Positions 42,222-51,882 are shown, numbered from the stretch's first letter. The stretch: DNA of 64,000 nt from Candidatus Fluviicola riflensis (GCA_002243285.1 CP022585.1:3088641-3152640); one strand, 5' to 3'. Notes: generated by a model not told the origin, from the sequence alone. Numbers and translations: made by a program.

Positions 42222-44615
42222 TTAAAACGATCCTCTGAGCGTCACAATAAAATTACGCCCGGGAGCACTGATATTTGATGCAAACTGGCGGTAATTCAAA
42301 TCCAGGATGTTCTCACAGGCTACCTGCATTGAAACAAATTTGTTGAATTGATAACCTACCCGGGCATTCAGTGTGTACCAGGCAGGTGTTCCTTGCGGAG
42401 TTGCAAAAGAGATATTGTCTTCACCTACGAGGTTGTAATCTTTCAACCGTTTCCAGCCACTGTACTGCACAAACACCTCACCTCTGAACTTTTTCACGCT
42501 CAGGTTCAATCCCGTTCTTCCGAATACCGGCGGAATGTGATCTAACGGATAATCAGTGGTATCAGTTTTGATCCGTCCATATGTATAATTGATGGTTGAA
42601 GTAATGGAAAGCTGATCGGTAATGTTCCCGCGAACTCCGGCCTCAAAACCATAAATATATGCTTCGGCGGCATTGGTTGAAGTTGTTACCCGGCTCAATT
42701 GACCGTTGTACATAATCGAATCGCTTCCTTCAAACGTTGATGGTTGTACGGTAATCGCATTCTTCAGCAAGGTGTAATATCCATTCAAGGATACGGTAAC
42801 TTTTTTGTTGAATGTTTTCGCCACTCCGATTTCAGCGTTGTAGGTGTATTCCGGTTTTAAATCAGGATTCGGAACGATCACATTTCCTTGAACAGATTCA
42901 AAGACTTTTGTCAAATCATCAACGTTCGGGGCACGAAATCCGGTGCTTCCCAACAATGTAAACCGGAAATCGCGGCCCGGAAGGTAAATCAATCCCAAAT
43001 TCCCATTTAGCGCTGTATTGCTTTGTTTCACAGCATCAAACAGAAAGGGAAAATAGGTTTTGTCATCGAATTCGGCTTCGAGCATAACGTTACTTACGCG
43101 AATTCCGTCGTTCAGGATCCATTTATCTGAAATTTCCCAAGTATGTGTTGCGTATGCAGCTATGGAACGCATGATTGAGCCGCCGTCAGGATAACGTGTA
43201 TCCAATGCACCCGTTGTATCTGCACCGATATCTTCCAAAAAGGCGGTAGAATTAACACTGTTGTTTGCCACCTCGATACCGTAACGGAATTCCTGTTTTC
43301 CAATCATTTTTTCAGCATCTACATTCACCGAAATTATATCGAGTTTTTCAATGCGGTTATTGCGGATGTTTTTCTTAAACCGGCGATCAATCCTGCTTTC
43401 TTCTATATTCTGGTAAGCCGCAGTAATTCGTACCTGATCGTAAAAACGATTTTTGTTTGTCAACTGCAGATTGTAAGCAGTTAATAACCGTTTTTGCGGA
43501 CCGTAATACCATTCAGCGAACTTCGGGCTGCCACCTGACGTTTCTGTAAGCCGGTCGTAACGAGGAACGTCAGAAGAAGTGGAATATTGAAAATTGAGGC
43601 TGTGCTGTACTTTATCCGATTGTTTGAACAAGAATTTCTGCATCACATCGATTTGCGTATAGCCCGAACCAACCTGTAAATTGGTGTCTTTATTCACGAT
43701 AGCCGAATCGATTCCATTGATCCGCTCAACATAAAAAGTACGCGCACCAAACGAAGGATAAAACGGGTTGCGGTTTGCACCTTGTTTCAAATCGTCGAAT
43801 TTGGAATAGGTAAAAGACGTCAGGGAACCAAAGCGGCGTTTCCCAACGGACACATCAACATGGCCGGTATAACCGTTTGCTGCAGATTGGTAACGGGTAA
43901 AGGCATTGGCTTTTACCAGTAGTTTGTCATTGGAAGAAAGCAACGGATTTTTGGTGTAAAAATGCATCACACCTCCCAATGCGTCTGAACCATAAATGAC
44001 AGAACCTGCGCCAAACAAGATTTCAACTTTGTCAAACGATGCGTTGTCAAGAGTTACAATGTTTTGCAGGTGTCCTCCGCGATAAATAGCATTGTTCATG
44101 CGTACACCGTCTATCACCATCAACACTTTATTGGTTTCAAAACCGCGAATGACCGGCGATCCGCCACCCAACTGACTTTTTTGCACGAACACATTTCCCT
44201 GGTTCGACATCACATCGGCAGTTGATGATTGATTCACGTGGGCCAGCTCATTGCTGTTAATCACAGCGATTGACTGAGCTACATCTTTGCGTTTTTCAGC
44301 AAACCGATTGGCGGAAACAACCACTTCTTCCATCGAAAAAGCGCTTTGTTTCAGATAAACAGTGTAGTTGCTGACGTTTAAATCGGCAATTGTTATGGTA
44401 GCAGGCTGATAATCAGGATGAGTGATTACCATTTCTTTGCCTTTGAGCGAGGACAGCTCCAAACCACCTTTTGCGTCGGTAAAATAGGTGGTTTGGTCCA
44501 CTACAACCATTACTTTTTCAATGGGTTGCAGAGTTGTTTCGTTGAGAAATGTGACTGTTTGCGAAAACGCAGTTACAGAACACATCACAACGATGAATGT
44601 AAGTATTCGTTTCAT
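42222..44615 (-). CDS. TonB-dependent outer-membrane receptor
   Basis: 797 residues from the ATG at 44615, where a signal peptide begins (about 1-18, ending T-A-F-S-Q). A carboxypeptidase-regulatory-like domain (about 20-90) precedes the plug (about 105-215: V-V-V-S-A-N-R-F-A-E-K, V-I-R-G-F-E-T-N-K-V-L-M-V-I-D-G-V-R-M-N) and a 22-strand barrel ending F-I-V-T-L-R-G-S-F. It imports a scarce nutrient such as a siderophore, heme, metal complex or vitamin, driven by TonB. The small membrane protein at 44762 is probably its partner. Confidence 0.93.
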   Translation of the reverse strand: MKRILTFIVVMCSVTAFSQTVTFLNETTLQPIEKVMVVVDQTTYFTDAKGGLELSSLKGKEMVITHPDYQPATITIADLNVSNYTVYLKQSAFSMEEVVVSANRFAEKRKDVAQSIAVINSNELAHVNQSSTADVMSNQGNVFVQKSQLGGGSPVIRGFETNKVLMVIDGVRMNNAIYRGGHLQNIVTLDNASFDKVEILFGAGSVIYGSDALGGVMHFYTKNPLLSSNDKLLVKANAFTRYQSAANGYTGHVDVSVGKRRFGSLTSFTYSKFDDLKQGANRNPFYPSFGARTFYVERINGIDSAIVNKDTNLQVGSGYTQIDVMQKFLFKQSDKVQHSLNFQYSTSSDVPRYDRLTETSGGSPKFAEWYYGPQKRLLTAYNLQLTNKNRFYDQVRITAAYQNIEESRIDRRFKKNIRNNRIEKLDIISVNVDAEKMIGKQEFRYGIEVANNSVNSTAFLEDIGADTTGALDTRYPDGGSIMRSIAAYATHTWEISDKWILNDGIRVSNVMLEAEFDDKTYFPFLFDAVKQSNTALNGNLGLIYLPGRDFRFTLLGSTGFRAPNVDDLTKVFESVQGNVIVPNPDLKPEYTYNAEIGVAKTFNKKVTVSLNGYYTLLKNAITVQPSTFEGSDSIMYNGQLSRVTTSTNAAEAYIYGFEAGVRGNITDQLSITSTINYTYGRIKTDTTDYPLDHIPPVFGRTGLNLSVKKFRGEVFVQYSGWKRLKDYNLVGEDNISFATPQGTPAWYTLNARVGYQFNKFVSMQVACENILDLNYRQFASNISAPGRNFIVTLRGSF

Positions 44616-44628
44616 TGAATTGAAATTG

Positions 44629-44684
44629 TACAGGAAGCGCATCACTACATGTGTAGTATCCAACCGCAGCTGGTTCCGCCTGTA
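44629..44684 (-). other. Candidate structured leader before the TonB receptor gene
   Basis: Within the 146-nt gap, arms TACAGG / CCTGTA enclose two further hairpins (ACTACA..TGTAGT palindrome, and AACC / GGTT around 6 nt), which would give a three-way junction ending 14 nt before the ATG. It matches no riboswitch consensus that I know. It may be an operator and a terminator-like fold instead. Confidence 0.3.
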
Positions 44685-44761
44685 TGATTACTAAACTGAT
44701 AATAAAATAGTTCCAGGAAATGTTATGGAAATCCTTACGCATAACATACAAAAGAACCTGT

Positions 44762-45298
44762 TTAGCAATTGCTTTCCGGAGGCTGGAATGTTGGAATAAG
44801 GTTAGTAGAAGAAATACTTTCCGAATAGTCAAAAAAGGGATGCTGATCTATGGAAAACTGCCCGTTGAATAAGGGAATACCTATTCGTTTTTCGGGTGCC
44901 ATCTTCACGGTTTCAATGGTTGTTTTTCGACTGTTATTTTCTACGTCATCGTCTTCCCATGCCTTTTGTGTTAATTCAGTAATTCTGCGATCTATCGCTG
45001 ATTCTTTCGTGTCTTTCCAGCACCAATAGTGCATCCGTTTGCCAACCTTATTACGCGAAACGATGTCATACTTTTGATTGCGGAAACTAAATTCACCGGA
45101 ATGTTCCCATTCTAACTGCATTTTCTCTTCCGCAGCGGTAAACGTCAATAAAACAAGCTCTTTTTTGTTTAATCCCTTCAGCAAAGTGGCTTTTACCTCA
45201 CGCCGCACCAATTTACGTTCATAGCGAAGCCATAAATAAGTACCTCCCACCGGAAGGGTGAAGCAAATCAACAAACAGATAGCCACTAATCTTTGCAC
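44762..45298 (-). CDS. Single-helix membrane protein preceding the TonB receptor, unknown
   Basis: 178 residues. One N-terminal membrane helix (about 3-24) and a soluble part with K-A-T-L-L-K-G-L-N-K-K-E-L-V-L-L-T-F, W-E-H-S-G-E-F-S-F-R-N-Q-K-Y-D-I-V and Y-W-C-W-K-D-T-K-E-S-A-I-D-R. I recognise this pattern from Bacteroidota proteins encoded beside TonB-dependent receptors, with no known function. The C-terminal 50 residues are disordered and end P-P-E-S-N-C. It is on the same strand as the receptor, 146 bp upstream. Confidence 0.65.
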   Translation of the reverse strand: MQRLVAICLLICFTLPVGGTYLWLRYERKLVRREVKATLLKGLNKKELVLLTFTAAEEKMQLEWEHSGEFSFRNQKYDIVSRNKVGKRMHYWCWKDTKESAIDRRITELTQKAWEDDDVENNSRKTTIETVKMAPEKRIGIPLFNGQFSIDQHPFFDYSESISSTNLIPTFQPPESNC

Positions 45299-45402
45299 TT
45301 ATTCAAGATATCGAAAACGCCAAATTACCATTTTTTCGCACCCAATCTTTTTCAAAAACAGCAAGAAATTGGAAGCCTGATTAATTAAACGTAAGAAATT
45401 GC

Positions 45403-45480
45403 AAAAGGTCAACTGGTGAGGTCAACCTTTTTCAAAAGAAATACCTGTAAGCTAGGGACGCATCCCGAGCCTACAGGTAT
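45403..45480 (-). terminator. Two stem-loops at the end of the kup-porin operon
   Basis: Reading on the minus strand, a long stem ATACCTGTA / TACAGGTAT (45472-45480 and 45441-45449) contains an inner GCT..GGGA / TCCC..AGC pair and is followed by TTTCTTTT. A second stem AAAAGGT / ACCTTTT lies at 45403-45431. Either could end transcription. Confidence 0.45.
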
Positions 45481-45502
45481 ATATGTATCTTGAGCCTACG
45501 GA

Positions 45503-46864
45503 TTAAATCCTGAACAAAACAGCAAAGATCAACCGGTTTTCCGACTTCACCAGGTCGGGTCGCCAGTCAGGATCAAGTACAGCAGTACCATAACCTGTTT
45601 GGGAAGTGACACCTCCCGCGCCGGCAAAATACGGCACATTGGCACTTCGATGCACAAATTCAATTCGAAACGTAACACTTTGATTGGGCATGAAATCGAT
45701 ATTCGTAGAACAATCCCAGCCTTTAAATACGTCACCAGGATTGGCACTATAAGGAAATGCACCTTCGGTTTGAGTGGGATTATTGGGATCGGGAAGCGGA
45801 CTGGCCTCGCCGGTTGGGTACAAAACCAAATATCTTCCCGGGTTGGTCATCAATCCGCCACCGATTGTCCAGGCCATTTTGCCCTTGGCAAACCAGATCC
45901 GGTTGTAAAACATACAACTTGCGAAATACTGCGCCGGCCCGTGAAGCGAATCTCCGTTTTTGAAACCGTTGACACCACCACCTTTTTCAAAACCAATATC
46001 ACCGGTCAGTGAAAAGGCCGCTCTTGTAATTCGTTTCGAAGCCGGACGGTTAAAATAACGCACCAACACGCTGTTATCACTGTGAAAACGCTTGCGATCT
46101 GGCAAACCCGCAGCATCGGTCCCATAATAATTGTTGGTGATCAATTTGAAGTTACTCGTCGGGTTCCAGGTAATGTTTCCTCCAATTCCGGGCATGCTGT
46201 TAAACCGCCCGTAACTTTGCCAGCCGTTGATAACCCATGGTTCTATTTTCAGGTGTTTTGTCGGGTGAATTTGCACGCGAACGCCATTGAAAAACCACGG
46301 AGTATTATCAGAAGTAAACGACGCCTGGTATTCCCAATTCTCACACTGATAAAAGGAATTGAGCCCAATGTAAGACATAAACAAACCTGCATCAACATTG
46401 ATTCCGTACCATTTATTGAAATGATATCCGGCATAAGCTTCGCTCAGATAACGGTACACATTCGCCAGTTGATATTGCCCTTTATAAGGACTGACATCAT
46501 TTCGGGGAACAACGACAGAACGCGTACCGAACTGCGTCATGAACCGCGCGCGGGCATTTTTGTAATTGAAATCGCCCCCAAAATGCAGCGCAGAAAGCGT
46601 GACCTCATTGTTTCGTGCCAAAGCAGTTGAACCGACTACCGTATTGTCATTCGGATTGTTGAACGAATACGTGTAATTCAGATCAATCATCACGCTTGGA
46701 GTGAAATACCTAAGATCTTTAAAAATTGATTCCGTTCGGCGGTCGTTGCCGTTAGCCCATGACAGATCAATGTCTTCGAAGGGAAGTTTTTGCGCACTAT
46801 CTTCTTGTGCATGTAAAGTCATTCCCGCAAGTAAAGCCGGGAAAAGTATCTGTAATTTCATCAT
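45503..46864 (-). CDS. Outer-membrane porin, OmpL-like beta-barrel (BBP2 family), in the Kup operon
   Basis: 453 residues with a signal peptide (about 1-19, ending L-H-A-Q). Near the N-terminus F-T-P-S-V-M-I-D-L-N-Y-T-Y-S-F-N-N-P matches the conserved opening of this porin group, and the end F-A-V-L-F-R-I is a normal barrel terminus. It begins 6 bp after the kup stop, so the porin and the potassium transporter are co-expressed. The obvious inference is that it lets potassium or another ion through the outer membrane. Confidence 0.85.
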   Translation of the reverse strand: MMKLQILFPALLAGMTLHAQEDSAQKLPFEDIDLSWANGNDRRTESIFKDLRYFTPSVMIDLNYTYSFNNPNDNTVVGSTALARNNEVTLSALHFGGDFNYKNARARFMTQFGTRSVVVPRNDVSPYKGQYQLANVYRYLSEAYAGYHFNKWYGINVDAGLFMSYIGLNSFYQCENWEYQASFTSDNTPWFFNGVRVQIHPTKHLKIEPWVINGWQSYGRFNSMPGIGGNITWNPTSNFKLITNNYYGTDAAGLPDRKRFHSDNSVLVRYFNRPASKRITRAAFSLTGDIGFEKGGGVNGFKNGDSLHGPAQYFASCMFYNRIWFAKGKMAWTIGGGLMTNPGRYLVLYPTGEASPLPDPNNPTQTEGAFPYSANPGDVFKGWDCSTNIDFMPNQSVTFRIEFVHRSANVPYFAGAGGVTSQTGYGTAVLDPDWRPDLVKSENRLIFAVLFRI

Positions 46865-46870
46865 GTTGTT

Positions 46871-48838
46871 TTAATTAATCCGGGTTAATTCTACGGGTCC
46901 ACATGGCTGAAAGACCAACGGAATTTGTTCAATGATCACATCGTTTTTATCCAGGCCGAATGCAGACTCATCGCTTTGCCCGAGGCGTTTTAAAAAGAAG
47001 TAGGAATTCAGCAAGACACCTTCTTTCAGCGTAAATTCATTTTCAACGGAAAGAAATTTCTGGAAGACCACAAACTTAAAATCGGGGCTTGAGTTGTATT
47101 TCGTAGAGCCATCGGGACGCAGGTGTAAATTCAATTCCTGGTCATCCACCAGATCCTGTACAATTTTCTTGAAGTACAATTCGGTTTTCGGCTGAATCCG
47201 GAACCCGATATTGATCGTTACTTTGATTACCTTATCATCTATCAATTCGGAAACATCGTAGGTCAATGTATACGGTTGTTCGGTCCGGTTGATATGCACA
47301 AACCAGTAGACATCAGCACGTTTTGGTTTCTTAGCGAAAATCGATTGAATGATTTTTCCTTCTATTTCATGCCGGTTATTGGCTTTGGTGAGATAAACCA
47401 AATGTGTTGCCAGTTTCGGAATTTCCTCATCGTAAGAAAGTTCGTCGATTTGTGGCGTGTATTTTCCAAAATCTTCAAATTTGGTGAACCGGTTGTTGAT
47501 TTTCCGCGCAAAATACCAGGTATACATCGTGAGAAAGATGAACAGTTCAAAGAAGAGGAACATCCATCGTTCCTTTATTTTGGCAACGTTTGCGATGAAA
47601 AAAGAAATTTCAACCGTGGCGAATACCACTAACAAAGACACCACTAAAATCATGTTCCATTTCAGTTTATAAATCAGGAAATAGCTGAGTAAAATAGTGG
47701 TCATCATCATCGCAATGGTGATCGAAAACCCATAAGCGGCTTCCATGTGGCTCGATTCCCTGAAATAAAGAATCATCAGAATACACCCGAACCACAGCAT
47801 GGTGTTGACGCTTGGTATATAGATTTGTCCTTTCGACTCGGAAGGTTGCCTTACCGCAACACGTGGCCAGAAATTCAGGTTCATCCCTTCGCTTACCAAT
47901 GTAAAACTGCCGCTGATGAGTGCCTGCGAAGCAATAATAGTTGCGGCTGTTGCAATAAGAATACTTGGAATCAGGAACCAATGAGGTATTATTTCAAAAA
48001 ACGGATTTCTGCCGTCTAACAAAGATGAACCCTGATTCATTGACCAGGCGGCTTGTCCCAGGTAGCTGGCAAGTAAACTTACTTTCACAAATGCCCAGGT
48101 AATCCGAATATTACGCACGCCGCAATGTCCCAAATCGGAATATAAAGCTTCGGCTCCGGTTGTACATAAAAACACAGCTCCGAGTAACCAGAATCCTTGC
48201 GGATAATTGGTCAATAGTTCAACCGCATAAGCCGGATTCAGGGCTTTTAACACATCCGGAAAAAGAATGATCTGTCCTAAACCGACCACGAAAATCATCA
48301 AAAACCAAATCGCCATAATGGGTCCGAATGACCGTCCGATCACATGAGTTCCATAGCGCTGAAAGAAAAACAGCAACGATAAAATCACGACCACAATCCC
48401 AATTGTAAGTGAATTTCCGGGAACGATGGTTTGTTCCAATCCATTGACCATTCCCAATCCTTCAACTGCCGAAGCCACTGAAATCGGTGGCGTAATAATT
48501 CCGTCAGCAAGCAAGGCTGTAGCACCTAGAATCGCGGGAATTACGAGCCTTTTGCCGTATCGGCGCACCAAGGCATACAAGGAGAAAATCCCTCCTTCGC
48601 CTTCGTTATCAGCTTTTAAAGTCAGCCAGATGTACTTGATCGTGGTTTGCAGCACCAGTGTCCAAAAGATACACGAAACACCGCCATACACCAGTGTTTC
48701 AGTGATTTCACGTTCGCCAATCACTGCCCGCAATGCGTACAAGGGACTCGTACCGATGTCTCCATAAATAATCCCGAGTGCTACCAACAACGAAGCTGCC
48801 GTAACTTTACTTTTCACTCCCGGTTTCAATTTGCTCAT
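46871..48838 (-). CDS. kup: Kup/KUP-type potassium uptake protein
   Basis: 655 residues. The family signature G-D-I-G-T-S-P-L-Y-A-L is at 26-36. About twelve transmembrane segments fill residues 15-455 (including G-I-I-T-P-P-I-S-V-A-S-A-V-E-G-L) and a cytoplasmic domain spans about 470-655. Kup imports K+ with protons. It follows a KdpE-like regulator by 89 bp and precedes a porin by 6 bp. Pairing Kup with a Kdp-type two-component system, with no KdpFABC pump in the window, is noteworthy. Confidence 0.95.
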   Translation of the reverse strand: MSKLKPGVKSKVTAASLLVALGIIYGDIGTSPLYALRAVIGEREITETLVYGGVSCIFWTLVLQTTIKYIWLTLKADNEGEGGIFSLYALVRRYGKRLVIPAILGATALLADGIITPPISVASAVEGLGMVNGLEQTIVPGNSLTIGIVVVILSLLFFFQRYGTHVIGRSFGPIMAIWFLMIFVVGLGQIILFPDVLKALNPAYAVELLTNYPQGFWLLGAVFLCTTGAEALYSDLGHCGVRNIRITWAFVKVSLLASYLGQAAWSMNQGSSLLDGRNPFFEIIPHWFLIPSILIATAATIIASQALISGSFTLVSEGMNLNFWPRVAVRQPSESKGQIYIPSVNTMLWFGCILMILYFRESSHMEAAYGFSITIAMMMTTILLSYFLIYKLKWNMILVVSLLVVFATVEISFFIANVAKIKERWMFLFFELFIFLTMYTWYFARKINNRFTKFEDFGKYTPQIDELSYDEEIPKLATHLVYLTKANNRHEIEGKIIQSIFAKKPKRADVYWFVHINRTEQPYTLTYDVSELIDDKVIKVTINIGFRIQPKTELYFKKIVQDLVDDQELNLHLRPDGSTKYNSSPDFKFVVFQKFLSVENEFTLKEGVLLNSYFFLKRLGQSDESAFGLDKNDVIIEQIPLVFQPCGPVELTRIN

Positions 48839-48927
48839 ACTTTATTTTTATGACGCAAAGTTGGGGGCTATTCTATCTGTAAAAAATAAAGAAGAGGGGT
48901 TGAAAAATAAAGAAATTATAAAGAGTG

Positions 48928-49605
48928 TTACACAAACCGGTACCCTACTCCGCTTTCTGTTAGCAGGTGTTTCGGACTGTGGTGATCGTCTTCGATTTTC
49001 TTTCGAAGCGTTCCGATAAAAACGCGTAAATATTGCGTTTCGGTCTGATAAGCGACGCCCCATATTTCTCTTAGAATAAAAGTATGGGTTAATACACGTC
49101 CTTCATTTTTAAAAAACAACGCCAGCAAGTTAAACTCCGTATTGGTCAATTTGACCGCATTTTCATTTTTCGTTACCAATCGGGCTGAAAAATCAATTTT
49201 TAAATCGCCGCAAGATGCAGTAGGATGATTCACTGAAGGTTGATTTCTCCGAATTGCCGAACGGATCCGGGCCATTAATTCTGCTGATCGGAAGGGCTTT
49301 GTCAGATAATCAGTGGCGCCATTATCCAAAGCCGTAACAATGTCATTTTCATAGTTGATAACCGACAAAATGATGATGGCTTTATCGTACCAAAGACGTA
49401 ATTCTTTCAGCACTTCATGTCCGCTTTTATCTGGTAAACCTATATCAAGCAGGATCAATTCCGGTGGATGAGAAGCCGCGAGTTGAATTCCCAATTTGGC
49501 GTTTTCGGCTGTGCGTACAATAAAATCATTACTCTCCAGTGTGATCTCGAGCAGTTTCCGAATCTGTGGTTCGTCATCGATGATTAATATTTCCGCTTTA
49601 TTCAT
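48928..49605 (-). CDS. OmpR-family response regulator, KdpE-like
   Basis: 225 residues. The REC domain (1-118) has Asp11/Glu12, phospho-acceptor Asp54 in I-L-L-D-I-G-L-P-D-K-S-G and Lys103 in T-K-P-F. The winged-helix output domain (about 128-225) has L-T-N-T-E-F-N-L-L-A-L-F-F-K-N-E-G-R-V-L-T and R-K-K-I-E-D-D-H-H-S-P-K-H-L-L-T-E-S-G-V-G-Y-R-F-V. D-N-G-A-T-D-Y-L-T-K-P-F and the ending are the KdpE style. It overlaps the kinase gene by 8 bp and should control the kup-porin genes downstream. Confidence 0.9.
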   Translation of the reverse strand: MNKAEILIIDDEPQIRKLLEITLESNDFIVRTAENAKLGIQLAASHPPELILLDIGLPDKSGHEVLKELRLWYDKAIIILSVINYENDIVTALDNGATDYLTKPFRSAELMARIRSAIRRNQPSVNHPTASCGDLKIDFSARLVTKNENAVKLTNTEFNLLALFFKNEGRVLTHTFILREIWGVAYQTETQYLRVFIGTLRKKIEDDHHSPKHLLTESGVGYRFV

Positions 49606-50677
49606 TTTTCAACCGGTTCATGAATGAAATTTCTGTTTTGAGTTCAATTCTTATGAGCAATCCCGATTCACCGTTTTTCTTAGCGATAATGGTTCCACCA
49701 TTCATTTCAATAAAACCTTTTACGATAGAAAGTCCCAAACCACTTCCCCCTGTTTTTGAACTCGGAACGCGGTAAAATTTATCAAAAATCAAACGGAGAT
49801 TTTTTTCCGGAATTCCCGGCCCGTTGTCGGAAACGCAGATACGCCAGCTTTCATTCGCTATTGAAGACTGAATAACAATCGTGCTGTCTTCAGGTGTATA
49901 AATTACGCTGTTGTGTACCAGGTTATGAATTACCTGCTCCATCAAACCTCTGTCTATTTTCACCAAGGGTAAATCATCGTTGGGAGTAAACACAAATTCG
50001 TGCGTCTCAATCATTTTGAAATCAGCCAATACCGAAAGGATTAGCTCATTGGTATCACACCAATCCTGCGCGGGGCTCAAAATACCAGATTCCAGCCGAC
50101 TCATATTCAACAGATTTTCAACCTGTCTGTTGAGACGCATCCCGGCCGTATCGATTTGCAATAACAATTCTTCGGATTGTTCTTTGGTAAGTTTGTTCCC
50201 CGGTTCGCGTAATACATCTACTGCACCTATGATCGTTGAAATAGGCGTGCGCAACTCATGCGACAACGAGTTTAAAAGTGTATTGTAAAAGGCAATTTGC
50301 TTTGCTTCCTGTTCTTTTTCGCGTGCCTTTTTTTCTTCTTTCCTGATTTTAAAACTCATGACTGTATTGACCAAAGCCACGACGAAATACAATAAAAACA
50401 TCAGCATATCTTCGGTTCGTTCGATATGAAAACCAAAAATGGGCGGAATGAAAAAGAAATTCCAGATCAGAGCGCTGAGTAAAGCGGTTAGTAATACCGG
50501 AAAAATCTCAAACAGCATGGCGACTACCGAAACGGTCATCAATAAGATTAGTGCTACTACTTTATAACCGATCAGATCGCTAAACGCAAAAGCAATCAAC
50601 GAAACCGCCAGCACCATACAAATGCTGATAACATATTGCGACAATGGCCGGTAAGAGCGCGTGTGATAAAGTTTCAA
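49598..50677 (-). CDS. Sensor histidine kinase with KdpD-like four-helix domain, lacking KdpD and USP domains
   Basis: 359 residues from the TTG at 50677. An in-frame ATG at 50755 is rejected because a TACCTTTG promoter (50697-50704) lies between the two. Four transmembrane helices (about 15-105) form the DUF4118 domain of KdpD, with the tell-tale W-N-F-F-F-I-P-P and D-M-L-M-F-L-L-Y-F. Next come HisKA with His140 (S-L-S-H-E-L-R-T-P), and HATPase with N-L-V-H-N-S-V, D-N-G-P-G-I-P and G-G-S-G-L-G-L-S. The large cytoplasmic N-terminal part of full KdpD is missing. It probably senses potassium or ionic strength. Confidence 0.9.
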   Translation of the reverse strand: MKLYHTRSYRPLSQYVISICMVLAVSLIAFAFSDLIGYKVVALILLMTVSVVAMLFEIFPVLLTALLSALIWNFFFIPPIFGFHIERTEDMLMFLLYFVVALVNTVMSFKIRKEEKKAREKEQEAKQIAFYNTLLNSLSHELRTPISTIIGAVDVLREPGNKLTKEQSEELLLQIDTAGMRLNRQVENLLNMSRLESGILSPAQDWCDTNELILSVLADFKMIETHEFVFTPNDDLPLVKIDRGLMEQVIHNLVHNSVIYTPEDSTIVIQSSIANESWRICVSDNGPGIPEKNLRLIFDKFYRVPSSKTGGSGLGLSIVKGFIEMNGGTIIAKKNGESGLLIRIELKTEISFMNRLKNE

Positions 50678-50696
50678 GTGTTGTATTTGATTGGTG

Positions 50697-50704
50697 CAAA
50701 GGTA
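50697..50704 (-). promoter_or_regulatory. -7 element of the kinase-regulator-kup-porin operon
   Basis: TACCTTTG on the minus strand, 20 bp before the TTG start at 50677, matching TAnnTTTG. It decides the start codon of the kinase gene. Confidence 0.55.
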
Positions 50705-50998
50705 AGGTGAAAGGTGTAAAGATTTTATAAAGATTTGGGTGGCGTGTCTATGCATTCGGGCGTGGGACGCAGCCCGCTAACCTGAAGCTAAAAAAACGAC
50801 GAATTGAAAACCTACACAATAGTACGTATGGAAATGGGAAAAGGTTGACTTGCTCCGAAAAGTGGATCAAGACAAAAAATTGTGGTGCACATAAAAAAAT
50901 AGTACAGCCCTAAATGACTGTTCGTTGTGAACTAAACTCTAGCAGGGAAACTTCTAATTATTGTGTGTGCTTTAACAAAGCATGTTGATTAACAACCT

Positions 50999-51577
50999 TT
51001 AATTGACCCCATTTCTCTTCTGTTTCCCATTAATGATCCAATAAAATGACGGGGCAACCAAAGGAACAAGAAGTAAACAAATTAGCCACATCCATTTGTT
51101 ATGATTTTCAGTGAATTCACTTTTCATTAAGTCATAAAGCGAAAAGAACCAAAGTACAGCCACCAAATTAAAAAGTAGAATCAAGGCGATATTCAAAAAG
51201 ATTGCTGGAATTGCAAGTAAATAGTACGACTCTTCCCTCATAGTAGATTCTTCACCGATGGAAAAAGAATTCGACTGATTTAAAATACTATCTCGTAATT
51301 CATATTCTTCATCATCATATTTAACCCGCCATTTGTATTGTTCATTCTCGGATATTTCCATATCAACGTAATTGTCTACTTTTTGAAAGTCGGTCACCCC
51401 ATTTTTAATGGCTTTTGCAAAAAATTCTTTTTTCGAGAGTGTTTTAAAACCATCCTGATTTGTTGCAGATTTACTCACTTCATATTCATAAACAATCGCT
51501 CCAAGGATATATAAAATCACTCCAAGAATAGGAAGAAATTTAAGCTGAAAGAAAAAGATGCGTTTGAATTTATCCAT
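50999..51577 (-). CDS. Three-helix membrane protein, unknown
   Basis: 192 residues. Transmembrane helices at about 14-32, 121-150 and 162-182; residues 33-118 are hydrophilic, probably periplasmic, with W-R-V-K-Y-D-D-E-E-Y-E-L-R. The C-terminal part (F-S-L-Y-D-L-M-K-S-E-F, then W-L-I-C-L-L-L-V-P-L-V-A-P-S-F-Y-W-I-I-N-G-K-Q-K) resembles the PLDc_N-type two-helix unit. It is AT-richer than its neighbours and adjoins the tRNA repeat region, so it may have been acquired. Confidence 0.65.
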   Translation of the reverse strand: MDKFKRIFFFQLKFLPILGVILYILGAIVYEYEVSKSATNQDGFKTLSKKEFFAKAIKNGVTDFQKVDNYVDMEISENEQYKWRVKYDDEEYELRDSILNQSNSFSIGEESTMREESYYLLAIPAIFLNIALILLFNLVAVLWFFSLYDLMKSEFTENHNKWMWLICLLLVPLVAPSFYWIINGKQKRNGVN

Positions 51578-51693
51578 TAGGTCTACTGTTTAGATTAAAA
51601 ATACCTGCAAACAATTCACGAAAATAGCGTTTTTTAAAATGATCCGATTCCGTTTCGAACGATCCAAAAGAAAAAATCCCAAAGATTAAAACC

Positions 51694-51728
51694 TTCGGGA
51701 TTCAATTTCCTGCGGAGAGTGAGGGATT
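51694..51728. repeat. Duplicated 3' end of tRNA-Ser (att-like direct repeat)
   Basis: 35 bp identical to 51864-51898, which covers the last 16 bases of tRNA-Ser plus its flank. The similarity continues leftward through a second degenerate copy of the tRNA terminator (about 51672-51700). The copies are 170 bp apart. The stretch 51578-51882 contains nothing else. Confidence 0.7.
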
Positions 51729-51834
51729 GCAGATCCAATTGAGGATTGGCTTACCAAATTGAATCCCTCGTTTTCTTCGAAAACTTCCGTTTTTTTTTCT
51801 CTTGTCCCATACCGAAACAAGTTTCGGACGGTCC

Positions 51835-51870
51835 AAAAAGAAAAAACCCCGAAGGCTAATACTTTCGGGA
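51835..51870 (-). terminator. Terminator of tRNA-Ser
   Basis: On the minus strand CCCGAA (51869-51864) pairs with TTCGGG (51853-51848), followed by a T-rich tract. It lies 14 bp beyond the tRNA 3' end. Confidence 0.65.
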
Positions 51871-51882
51871 TTCAATTTCCTG

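Noticed and set aside
46082..46630. 182-codon plus-strand frame opposite the porin of the kup operon
   Set aside because: Antisense shadow of a signal-peptide-bearing porin; no domain likeness.
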